Below, one piece after another: positions 54,601 to 62,200 of a stretch of DNA of 64,000 nt (within the stretch, counting starts at the first letter, position 1; every line of letters starts with the position of its first letter). Source of the stretch: Euclidia mi (lineage: Eukaryota > Arthropoda > Insecta > Lepidoptera > Erebidae); the NCBI GenBank assembly GCA_944739405.2, contig OX123182.2, positions 105,999,279-106,063,278 on the forward strand, written 5' to 3'. Below the pieces are notes generated by a model. The model did not search any database and was not told where the DNA came from. It saw nothing but the letters and a program-made list of their open reading frames with translations. The translations under genes were made by a program, and so were the position numbers.

Positions 54601-57600
54601 TCGGTTTATTAGATGAAGACACGATTTATAATGGTGCATCAGCAAAAATATTAAATTACGTGCAGTTATTCTGATGAAGCGCTGAAAAAAGTATATTTCC
54701 ATTTTTGACCGAATAATTGATAGGGACTCACAACAATATACTTACATGCTTAATTTTTTTCACTAGCGGTTTTGTTTGTGAAATTCTCAATAAATTTATT
54801 ACATATTTCTTCCCATGCCTTTTTCTTTTCAATTTTATTACTGTACTTGTCGGACCTCGAATCCCATATCGCTGGACGACTTTCAACCTCAACGATAAAT
54901 TCTTCAACCTGATTTTCGTTCATGTTTAGACTTGTACAAAAAAATACGTGCGCGCAGTCACTAGTCGATCGATGAACTGATGATGCGTGGCCGCAGCGCG
55001 GCGGCAGCGCTGCAGACGCGCTGCCGCCGCGCGGCTCTTTGCGGCTAATTTGAAGGCGCCCTAAGTGTCCGTTCACCTTAAACCGATGCCGGGCAGATCA
55101 AATACCGGCAATTCACAAGGGTTTTACCAAATTTACTTCAATTCTACAAATCACGCGACAAGCAAAACGGCGTGCACAAAAAGCAATGTTTCAAAGCAAG
55201 AGAAAATCATGATTTGTCATCTTAGAATGTGACCAGAGTCATAAAATAACAATAGACAAAAAAAATGTTACTAAACTGATTTACTCGACTAATTATTATA
55301 GGAATACTTATATCTATTTCAAACATATCGGCACGCCTTTATCCTCGAAGGGATACGCAGGAGTGTAATATTACACTCATATTTCGCCATGTTGTGAATT
55401 TTAGGACCCAAGGCGATCATATTTTCGTTACCGGGTTAATTTGCCAGACTCTATTTACTCAGAAACCTGCTGCTACTGAGAATCCCAAAAAACCCAGTAT
55501 TAAGCACTTATGCACGACCCAGGAATCTAACCCATGACCTCCTGATCGGCAGCTGCATACGCTATCCACTGGACCACTGGGGCAGTTTAAGTTACGAATT
55601 CTCGTAAAAATATTCTTATGAGAGTATGTTTACCTGAAGGCTACACTTCCGAAGCCGGGCCGTTCGAAGATGCTTGCTGGCTCTTGCAACATCACCTCCT
55701 GTCCGATACCGCTGTCTTCGTTCACTGCTGCGAAATCAGGCTGGCTTGCTGACCTGCACACAATAGTTGACTTAAGAACATTTGAATTGAGTAGATACCA
55801 ATTAGATTCTGCCAAAGTGCTGAGTAATACAAAATAGATTTTAATTAGGTTATCTGCAACATATCTACACCTGTGTGTGTGGTAGGGGTGAATATGTATT
55901 TTTCTCCTATGTATTTTTTTAAATCGACGCTCGTTTTCGGTGTAAACGTTGTGTCGTGAGGGTCTAACTCAAAAACAACCAGCTGGATGAATGTTTTCGG
56001 TTGGCAACTGAGGCAATGGAAGTCCACAATCGAAAAATCGAGAAAATACTTGACAGAGTATCTAGCCATGCAGTATTGTCATCATTACCCAACTTCGCCA
56101 TCAGAATACACGTTACCATGTACATCTCAGACCTATCCTGCATAAGGAATGTCGTTGCTGTGCAGCAATCAGCTCTCTGAGGATGGTCTTTCTCTGTACG
56201 TGTGCATGTATTTATGGCACATACCTAGTGAGTGTAGCTTTAGCCTTGTTCTCTGTGGATTCCTATTGCTCACGTCACGGAGCGACGACCTGTCGTCTCT
56301 ACCTGTCACACCTACATTATGATAAGTATATTATTATGTTGGTACGTACCTAGTGAGTGTAGCCTTAGCCTTGTTCTCTGTGGGTTCCCGTTGCTCGAAC
56401 ACGTCGGCTATGTTCTGTCGCGCGGCGGGACCGGCGCCGAACGTTCCCACGTACATCACCTCGCTGTCGCGTCGCACGCCGCTCAGCGACGTCACGGAGC
56501 GGCGACCTGTCGTCTCTACCTCACCCACCTGCAATAACAAAAAAAGGTAAAATTTTATTATACATGGTAAAGATTGGTTAAAAACATTCTGACCATATCA
56601 CGATTTAATACATTCTCTGAAATTATCTAGAGGTTTGAACAAGTCTAAAAAGGGTCGTTATAATTAAGGTCAAACATCATCCTACAAGTTTCAATTCAAT
56701 GGTACGCAATTAAATTACTGTATGTAGGAGGGGGCTGCTCGTTTGCTAGCAACATATGAGCGAAATACTAAGCCTTACCTTAAAGTCATCATTGTTGAGC
56801 GTGTTCCGTCCCACAGTGTTGTTCCTGAGCTTGCTGGCGAGCGCCTTCTTGTAGACAGCGCCGCGTCCTCTCGCGCCGGAGTTCACCGTACCGACCAACG
56901 CGCTGTACGTCGGACGGGGCTGCTCGTCGGCTAGCAGGTTACCTATAAAATGCGAAGGATAATTTAAATGTAAAGTGGCAGCGATAGCCGAGTGGATATA
57001 CCAACAGACTGCCATGCAGAGGGTATCGGGTTCGAATCCACGGCGCGCACCAATGACTTTTCGGAGTTATGTGCGTATTGAATTGTTAATTATCGCTTGT
57101 CCTGTGCCTCGGAGAGCACGTTAAGCCGTCGGTCCCGGTTATCATGAAGATCTTTGACAGTCGTTACAGGGCGTCAGTACCTTCTAAATAAACTGGCACT
57201 AGTCTAAACCATGGCATATCGCTATCCCTTCGGTTTGCGCAGGTCAGACAGGCTGTCGCTCTGTGGAAAAGCTAATATTCAGCCAAATCCGGTTAGACTA
57301 GTAAGCGGACCCCAGATTGAAACTGGGATAACGCTAAGAGAAAGAATGTAAATGTAAAGTAAAGAAAACTAGCTTTTCCGTTGTCTGATGGAAGCTAGGA
57401 AAAAATATGTAAGACAGGTAAATCGGAGAAGGGTAGGTATATATTTTATGTATTTTTTTATAGTAATAGGTGGCAAACGAGCAGACGGATCGCCTGATGG
57501 TAAGCAATTACCGCCGCCCATGGACACAAGCAACACCAAAGGAGTCACAAGTGCGTTGCCGCCCCGTGGGGTTGGGAAAAGAGATGGGATGAGAAGTGGG

Positions 57601-60600
57601 ATGAGGGAGAAGGAATAGAAGATAGGGCCTCCGGCACTCTCACTCACCGAACGAAACGCAACAGTTTAAGTACTGTTACTTTACGTCGATTTTCTGTGAG
57701 AAGCTACCTTCTCACAGAAAATCGACGTAAAGTAACAAGTACTTCCCCGGTCGAGCCGGCCCATTCATGCTGAATTCAGCAAGGCTCTACTACCTTTATA
57801 CGATCTGCTTAATACTAGGCAATTATAAAATCCTAAAATGGATCTCTTTCATACAATTTTATTAAAACGGGTCTTATACGGGTAAAACAGAGATATTCAT
57901 ACCTTAGTTAATAAAATATCGCGAATATTTTATTAACTAAGGTATAAATATCTCTGTTTTACCGACGTTTCGGGCGTCTTACAACAGTCATGGACGCGGC
58001 ATATCGCGAATAAGACCCGTTTTAATAAAATTGTATGATGTATACAAATCGCGAAAGTTTAAAATCGATTATGGACCTCTATGCTAAAATCTCGATGCTT
58101 TTTTAATGAAAATGTTGCAATCCTCACCATGGCTAGTAGACCGGGTCATCTTCTGCTTGAGCGCCCACAGCACGTTGCTAGGCCGATGCGGCATCGTGGT
58201 CACTTCCTCGGCATACCCCTGGTCCCACTCCTTGGCCAGTTTCTTTAGTTCCTTCTCAGCCATCAGCTCGGCTTTGCTTTGACGCTTTTGGTACTGCTTG
58301 TGCGATTTCTCGTAGTCTTTCTTTGCTTTTTCTTTTAGGGATTTTGATTTCTTCCTGAAATGGACAGTACAAAACTTTATTAACAACCTCACCTTATTGA
58401 CAAGAAGGCGCCGATCAGATATTCTGGATTTTAAGAGTTTTGCCTCAAGTTTGTTAATCTTGAGGTCCTGGTTTCAGTTATGGTTTGATTTTATCACTAT
58501 CGGCGATAATGTGAGGAGCCTGACTGGCCTGTTTTATGGGCACAGAGGCGGAGATATTATTATGTGGGTTTTAAGGTCACTTCGTAAGCTAGAAAACTGT
58601 CGTCCACGTTTAGCTTCAAGTCAACATACATCTACTATAACTAACTAATGTGTTTCATTGTTTGTAAAACATCTGGTGAATTCCTAAATGGAAAGGATTA
58701 CTAATTTGACAAGGACTTTTTGAAATAAGTCCAATAGTAATATGGGTGTCTTGTAGTATTGTAACCTTTTATATATTTACAAAATCAAAACATAATTCTT
58801 TCATAACATTTTATTGTTATGTCAACTCAGTGCCAAAGTTTTCATAACATAGGCATATTTGTATGAACTACTAACACATTGTTAACAATAGTGCGTATCG
58901 ATAAAATAACTAAACTGATTATTTTGTTTGCTTAGACAGGAATAAATATAAATGGAAGTGAGAAAAAGGGCAGGATAGGTCGCCGGTCGGCACACTGTAG
59001 TTGATTGAATCAGGCTTTACTTTGCAGAACTCCGTTGTATACTAATGGTAAGAAAGAGGAACCCACCACGCACCTTCGGATTGACTACCCCAACTATTGT
59101 AATAGAAAAAGGTTGACAATAGCGAGTTCCTCTGATGTGAGAAGATAAGGGATATAAAGGAATGGTATGGGTTCCAAGAAGATACCTGACTTGCAGTATC
59201 ATGCTGTGTGCGCCGACTATGCTTCGACACGTGTTTCGTCTCTGCACGAGGCATCCTCAAGAGCGATGGGCAACGACTGACTGGTAAGTCGTTGCCCATT
59301 GCCCATGTCGGTCAATCCGAGGGTGCGTGGTGGGTTCCTCATTCCTTCAATTAGTATACATATTAAATATTCTATACAGAACGCATTATTGTCGTGAGTA
59401 TGGTTTCAAGAAACGTACCTTACCTACAGGTACCTACGTTTCTTAACTTTTGGCTGTGCATTGCCTGTTATTATAGAAATATTCTAAATATGTCATATTT
59501 TTATCTTTAAAAAAATCATGAGATATACGATCAATAAAGATAATAATTATATTATTATATCATATCTTTTGAGGAAGGTAGACAGATTATCGCCTAACAT
59601 ACGATATGTACCTATCTACATACAATACATTACTAAAACTGTTTTCAACATTGTTTACTATGAATTTGTTACTGTCGTTGCGCCGCATTGCCACTGAAAA
59701 GGAGCATTGACCAAAACTATGCACCTAGAAAAGTCTCCAGCAGTTGAGGATTCATGGTTTATGTGCCCTAGTCTACTAATGGATTATCGCCTTTTTAATG
59801 GCACCCCACTGAGCTCGATTTTGGACTCTTCGTGTCCAGCCGAATTCTGCGTAAATCATCATTTAACCGCTCTTAGAATTTCCGCGTTGCGAAATAGTAC
59901 TACTCCGCGCACAAGTTCCTTATAATGTTGTCCAACCTGCCAGCTTGGACTGTTGACTTTGGGCAGGCTAGCTTTCAAGGATTTTATATCCTGCAGCAGT
60001 CCAGAGCTCTACCGCTACAATAGAAAGAACGTCATCAAAAGGCAATAATATCTTGTATGTTCTTCTCGGTGCCGATCAGAGTTAGGGACTGTTTTCGACC
60101 GGCTTACCCAGATTTTGTACTATGTGCTCTTTGTTAAACATGCAGATTTGCATAATGTTGTATTAATGCCACAACTCATTGTCTATGATTTGCGCTCACG
60201 GTGGATCCTAACCACAATAATGTACCTACAAGAAAATGGCTACAAGTTGACGACAACCATCCAAAAACGCTATTCCAGCAACTTAAAAATATGTATGAAG
60301 GTTATCACGACAAGTATTTACGATGTTAGCTACAAAACTTTAGTGCAATTATAACAGTGCTAACTGCTAATGGCTTCCTTAATTATATTCCCCATAAAAC
60401 CACCATATAACGTAGCATTAAGTTGTGCGCGCAATTTCTAATAGTCGTTGTATAAGACATAATACAGTGGTTCCCATCATTAGACTGACGTAACTCGATC
60501 ACTTGAGAAATTGGGCTAATGCTAACGTTCTACTGGTGTACGGAATGTAGGTGGTTTTGTGCAAGAATATTATAGTGTTTAGAATCATTGGCGGCAAGCA

Positions 60601-62200
60601 TAGGCAGCGATAGCCTAGTGGAGATACCAACGGACTGCCATGCAGAGGGTATCGGGTTTGGAATCCACGGCGCGCACCAAAGACTTATCGAAGTTATGTG
60701 CGTATTAAATTGCTAATTATCGCATGCCCCGTATCTCAGAGAGCACGTTAAACTGTCGGTCCCGGCTTTCATGAAGATCTTTGAAAGTCATTACGGGGAG
60801 TCAGTGCCCTCAAATAAACTGATACTGGTCTAAGCCATGGAATATCGCTATCCCTTTGGGTTACGGAGGTCAGACGCACATCGCTCTGTGGAAAAGATTC
60901 TGTCATATCTGGTTTGGACTAGTAGGTAAGCGGACCTCGGGCTCCAAGGCGCAAGTCTTGGATGCAGCTGTTGGTGATGATGAATCATTGGAGGCAAGCA
61001 GTGGTAGCCTAGGGGAGAGAATAACAAACTGCTATGCAGAGAGCCTCGTGTTCAAACTCACCGGGCGCATCAGTGCCTGCTTCAAAAAGTTATGCGTACC
61101 TTTTAAATTGTTATTCATCGCTTGCTGAATGGCGAAGGAAAATATCGTGAAGAAGTCTGAGGTTTACATAATTTTCTCCTTTTCGGAAGATAATGACCAT
61201 GTGCCGGTAGACACTATACAAAACAAATATCTCGGGCAGAGACGGCCAAAGCAAAGGCTTTCAAATCCGTCATCAGAGTTCAGTATTGTCAACCTCGTCT
61301 GTTGATTGGAATAGTTGCGATCGAAAATCATTGGTGCCTCTGCTGCGTGCAACAACAAGTTAATTATTTTTTTATCCGAGCCTGACTTGTTTATAATTAA
61401 TGTAAATGCTGCTGAAAAATGCAACTCTAGAAAAACTGATAACTATAACTTCAGATCTATTGGCTCAAAACTGTTACGATACTACAAATAAACATTGTTG
61501 ATGTGATGCTCTATTCGAATTTATATAAGTTGTAGCAAAATAATAATGCATTATCTCTTTTCGAAGGGACGTGCATACCATGGGCGTTTAATATGCCTCT
61601 GCCAACCCCTTCGGGGAAACAGGCGTGAGTCAATGTATGTATGCATACCATGCCGCTGCGGTCGAGTAATGCCGGTAGATACTAAAGGAAGACAAGGATT
61701 GGAGGTGAATTTTTAAAGTGCAAGTCCGAGATGGGCTGCGGACCGCAAACTGCCACCACAGACTGCAAGCGACACCACTAGTCAAGGAAATAGACGCAAC
61801 CGCGACCGCAGGCCACTGTGAACGGCCGTGCTATGTCGCTTGCGGTCTGCAGCCTAAATCGGATTTGTACCTTAATTGCGTCCGGGACTCTCACATCCTC
61901 CCTCCAACACGCTTCAAACTCAACTTGGAGTGGTCACCGCACCAATAATATATGTACTTATTTCATATTGAAACTTACTTATCATTATTCTCCAACTTAG
62001 CGGTGGCCTGGTCCAGAAACCTCAGTATATCGTCGCGTCCGTTGATGGCTGCGAGTTCCTGAGCCGTGTGCCCGTCGACGTCCATCGCGAACACATTGGC
62101 GCCGAAGTTGACGAGGAACGTGACGCATTCCTTGTGGCCCCGCGCCGCCGCTAGGTGGAGCGCTGTGTTGCCGAAGTAGTCTGCTTTGTCGGGCTCACCA
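48347..62200 (-). CDS. Sans: Sans / USH1G orthologue: ankyrin-SAM scaffold, seven exons, 5' end missing
   Basis: Exons on the minus strand: 62200-61979, 58354-58128, 56942-56779, 56528-56350, 55753-55634, 49944-49799, 48618-48347. All borders are AG/GT and every phase matches, giving 442 residues after the first split codon. Order: ankyrin repeats (GEPDKADYFGNTALHLAAA, then DGHTAQELAAINGR); a lysine-rich, probably coiled linker (KKSKSLKEKAKKDYEKSHKQ); a central region with SGARGRGAVYKKALASKL; a middle rich in S, T and G; a SAM domain; and the C-terminal DTSI, a class I PDZ ligand. Ankyrin plus central plus SAM plus a terminal PDZ ligand is the layout of SANS/USH1G and its relatives. SANS links harmonin and myosin VIIA at actin-based protrusions and in sensory cells. 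The first ankyrin exon(s) lie beyond 62200 and were not found. The paralogue ANKS4B is the alternative name; insects generally have one such gene. Confidence 0.88.
49070..49330 (+). mobile_element. SINE-C, 5'-truncated and diverged
   Basis: CTTGCCCAGTGCCTCGGCGA and GTCAGTCCCGGCTGTCATGG match the middle of SINE-C. The tRNA-like start is missing. The copy is interrupted at 49243-49284 by a perfect foldback and resumes with TAAGCGGATCTCGGGCTTCA. Confidence 0.65.
49243..49284. repeat. Perfect foldback, 18-nt arms, 6-nt loop, inside a SINE
   Basis: 49243-49260 is the exact reverse complement of 49267-49284. Other SINE-C copies show only one arm at this position (compare AATCCGGTTAGACTAG), so the inverted second arm arose in this copy. 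Confidence 0.9.
49425..49790 (-). repeat. Three tandem 122-bp copies of the 3' part of a Sans exon plus its splice donor
   Basis: Units 49425-49546, 49547-49668 and 49669-49790 appear identical and abut the real exon (49799-49944). Read on the minus strand each holds exon sequence from CGAGGACCTGTCCATCGGG to CACTCCG, the GTAACTAC donor and about 14 bases of intron, then ATAACAGCGACGCTGAG from the exon start. Each lacks the exon's glycine-rich middle (about 38 bp) and its acceptor region. 122 is not a multiple of three, and reading past the true donor meets a TGA at once (GGTAACTACTGA), so use of these donors would be unproductive. Confidence 0.88.
49945..50917. other. Sans intron, no gene
   Basis: Non-coding, between the Sans exon at 49799-49944 and the BEL-like element. 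A diverged repeat at about 50305-50365 resembles 48176-48245. Confidence 0.5.
51390..51827 (-). pseudogene. BEL/Pao pol fragment: integrase C-terminal part
   Basis: An open minus-strand frame whose start (MNSRPLCSISSDLNDLEAL) and later PPNIGDLVLIKE are typical of the post-catalytic integrase region (DUF5641-like) of BEL/Pao elements. The stop lies about 20 bases before the 3' LTR, the normal position for pol. The integrase catalytic core is absent. It is joined upstream to the protease/RT-start fragment at 51971 by a large internal deletion. Confidence 0.8.
51971..52567 (-). pseudogene. BEL/Pao pol fragment: protease-like region and start of the RT part
   Basis: An open minus-strand frame with IDLLIGSDVLGGILIG, as in the aspartic protease (DUF1758-type) of BEL/Pao pol. 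Further on come LRSGRIITKLPFL and LAMERRMCHDPELRQKY, the segment leading into the reverse transcriptase. The RT palm, RNase H and most of the integrase are missing. The 5' end is cut by the MITE inserted at 52556. Confidence 0.8.
52866..52973 (+). pseudogene. Short first-exon-like frame at the left end of the Harbinger element
   Basis: The ATG at 52866 opens MDSDEKTHSLVLPQSNN, continuing to NRAGDKR with a possible GTGAGA donor at 52974. It faces inward from the left terminal repeat. It could be the first exon of one of the two proteins these elements encode. No downstream exon was recognised. Confidence 0.35.
54151..54556 (+). mobile_element. SINE-C, full length, with target duplication
   Basis: The body is 54168-54539. 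It starts GGCAGCGATAGCCGA (A-box-like TAGCCGAATGG) with GGGTTCGAATTC as B box, and ends in a (GAT)-rich tail. Flanks TACTGTTAAAACGAAAC (54151-54167) and TACTATTAAAACAAAAC (54540-54556) are a 17-bp duplication with two changes. Confidence 0.8.
54753..54923 (-). CDS. MADF-domain protein fragment of the Harbinger element
   Basis: From the ATG at 54923 the minus strand reads MNENQVEEFIVEVESRPAIW, then DSRSDKYSNKIEKKKAWEEI and a stop at 54750-54752. EFI--V--RP-IWD and KKAWEEI are hallmarks of the MADF DNA-binding domain. PIF/Harbinger elements carry a second gene for a Myb/SANT/MADF-type protein that helps the transposase bind DNA and enter the nucleus. Only the first 57 residues are seen; the domain is cut before its end. 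Confidence 0.6.
55330..55585 (-). mobile_element. SINE-B, diverged, reverse
   Basis: On the minus strand: CTGCCCCAGTGGTCCAGTGG (tRNA-like start, A box), GGGTTAGATTCCTGGG (B box), a body with GAGAATCCC-type sequence in reverse, and the CCCTTCGAGGATAAAGGCGTG tail broken by changes. It lies next to the BEL 5' LTR, in a Sans intron. Confidence 0.65.
56227..56313 (-). pseudogene. Relic copy of the Sans exon 56350-56528
   Basis: Read on the minus strand: GTAGAGACGACAGGTCG, CGCTCCGTGACGTGAGC, then AACAAGGCTAAAGCTACACT and CACTAG|GTATGT. This matches the two ends of the true exon with the middle deleted. The donor is preserved, but the frame meets TGA (GTGACGTGA). It lies about 40 bases downstream of the true exon in transcript order. 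Confidence 0.75.
56966..57360 (+). mobile_element. SINE-C, full length, 11-bp target duplication
   Basis: The body is 56977-57349. AAATGTAAAGT flanks it on both sides (56966-56976, 57350-57360). The A-box-like TAGCCGAGTGG and B box GGGTTCGAATCC are intact, and the end is AACTGGGATAACGCTAAGAG. It sits directly upstream of a Sans exon (minus strand), 24 bases from its acceptor. Confidence 0.85.
57460..57702 (+). repeat. Dispersed moth repeat, copy 2
   Basis: GGCAAACGAGCAGACGGATC, GATGGTAAGCAATTACCGCC, a GGGATGAGGGAGAAGG stretch and the end TACTTTACGTCGATTTTCTG. Same family as 46325-46560. Its 3' end is duplicated in inverted form right after (57708-57736). Confidence 0.6.
57675..57736. repeat. 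Perfect foldback, 29-nt arms, 4-nt loop, at the end of a dispersed repeat
   Basis: 57675-57703 is the exact reverse complement of 57708-57736. With one bulge the pairing extends a further 7 bases. The left arm is the normal end of the dispersed repeat, as seen at 46540-46560, so the right arm is a new inverted copy. Confidence 0.92.
57851..58036. repeat. Two-part inverted repeat (foldback element) in a Sans intron
   Basis: The outer arms 57851-57876 and 58011-58036 are perfectly complementary over 26 nt. The inner arms 57881-57919 and 57925-57963 match at 38 of 39 positions with a 5-nt loop. The segment 57960-58005 (GACGTTTCGGGCGTCTTACA) lies unpaired between. It may be a foldback-type MITE. 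Confidence 0.85.
58128..58354 (-). CDS. Sans: Sans exon: charged linker and start of the central region
   Basis: 227 nt. It encodes KKSKSLKEKAKKDYEKSHKQ, then QKRQSKAELMAEKELKKLAK, then WDQGYAEEV, PHRPSNVLWALKQKM and STSH. It is very rich in K and E, so helical or coiled. The acceptor is CCATTTCAG and the donor GTGAGG. Confidence 0.85.
59037..59362. mobile_element. Inverted-repeat element, 326 bp, imperfect 48-bp ends
   Basis: The left end GTATACTAATGGTAAGAAAG and the right end (inverted GTATACTAATTGAAGGAATG) continue with GAGGAACCCACCACGCACC in common. An inner 13-nt hairpin lies at 59266-59299. It includes CACGTGTTTCGTCTCTGCAC, a phrase seen in other moth MITEs. No target duplication was defined. 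Confidence 0.6.
59363..60580. other. Sans intron, no gene
   Basis: Non-coding. The open frames at 59707-59925 and 60115-60354 lack recognisable domains; parts of 59780-59860 resemble decayed LINE sequence. It separates the exons at 58354 and 61979. Confidence 0.5.
60583..61000 (+). mobile_element. SINE-C with 18-bp target duplication
   Basis: The body is 60603-60982, starting GGCAGCGATAGCCTAGTGG with a GGGTTTGGAATCC B box. AATCATTGGCGGCAAGCA (60583-60600) recurs with one change at 60983-61000. A further diverged SINE-C (GTGGTAGCCTAGGGGAG) starts directly at 61001 and runs to about 61125. Confidence 0.8.
61001..61125 (+). mobile_element. Second, diverged SINE-C 5' part adjacent to the first
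   Basis: GTGGTAGCCTAGGGGAGAG, AACAAACTGCTATGCAGAG and GTGTTCAAACTCACCGGGCG follow the order of SINE-C (A box, CAGACTGCCATGCAGAGG, B box). It fades after TTATTCATCGCTTGC. Confidence 0.6.
61575..61645 (+). mobile_element. SINE-B tail fragment, plus orientation
   Basis: GGCGTTTAATATGCCTCTGC, then AACCCCTTCGGGGAAACAGG and CGTGAGTCAATGTATGTATG. It is the plus-strand form of the LINE-like tail found at 8570-8620. Confidence 0.6.
61979..62200 (-). CDS. Sans: Sans ankyrin-repeat exon
   Basis: 222 nt, acceptor TCTATTTCAG, donor GTAAGT. It encodes GEPDKADYFGNTALHLAAAR (ankyrin helix pair), GHKECVTFLVNFGANVFAMD, VDGHTAQELAAINGRDDILR and FLDQATAKLENND. The split first codon shows at least one further exon upstream on this strand. 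Confidence 0.92.

Larger units (their letters stand above)
52738..55064. mobile_element. PIF/Harbinger-like element, 2.3 kb, TAA target duplication
   Basis: The element is 52741-55061, with TAA at 52738-52740 and 55062-55064. The terminal inverted repeats begin GGGCGCCTTCAAATT and are roughly 60-80 bp, GC-rich with CGCTGC repeats. It encodes a MADF-domain protein start on the minus strand (54923) and a short frame on the plus strand (52866). No DDE transposase is seen, so it is probably an internal deletion product. An imperfect tandem duplication (about 120 bp units with TTGCCCATCCAT) lies at 53580-53830. A SINE-C sits inside at 54168-54539. Confidence 0.8.
52553..55081. mobile_element. MITE with TAA target duplication, itself interrupted by a Harbinger element
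   Basis: The outer element is 52556-52740 plus 55062-55078. Ends: AGGTAAACCCACACTTATCC on the left and, inverted, AGGTGAACGGACACTTATCC on the right. TAA flanks it (52553-52555, 55079-55081). A long inner inverted repeat (TCCGAGCCGAAC...) spans 52570-52626 against 52693-52740. The 3-bp TAA target fits the PIF/Harbinger superfamily. Confidence 0.75.
50918..55325 (-). mobile_element. Defective BEL/Pao LTR retrotransposon in a Sans intron
   Basis: Direct repeats with TG...CA ends bound it: the 3' LTR at 50918-51369 (452 bp) and the 5' LTR at 55210-55325 (116 bp, lacking about 336 bp of internal sequence). Just before the 3' LTR on the minus strand is a purine-rich tract (GGGGCGGGTGG). Coding remains on the minus strand are 52567-51971 and 51827-51390. 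A TAA-flanked MITE with further nested elements interrupts it at 52556-55078. No 5-bp target duplication is visible (AAGCA against TATCG), so the ends may have changed since insertion. Confidence 0.8.

Noticed and set aside
61164..61424. An 86-codon minus-strand frame as a Sans exon
   Set aside because: It has no similarity to any part of the SANS layout, no matching phases and no acceptor/donor pair; the flanking Sans exons already join in phase without it.
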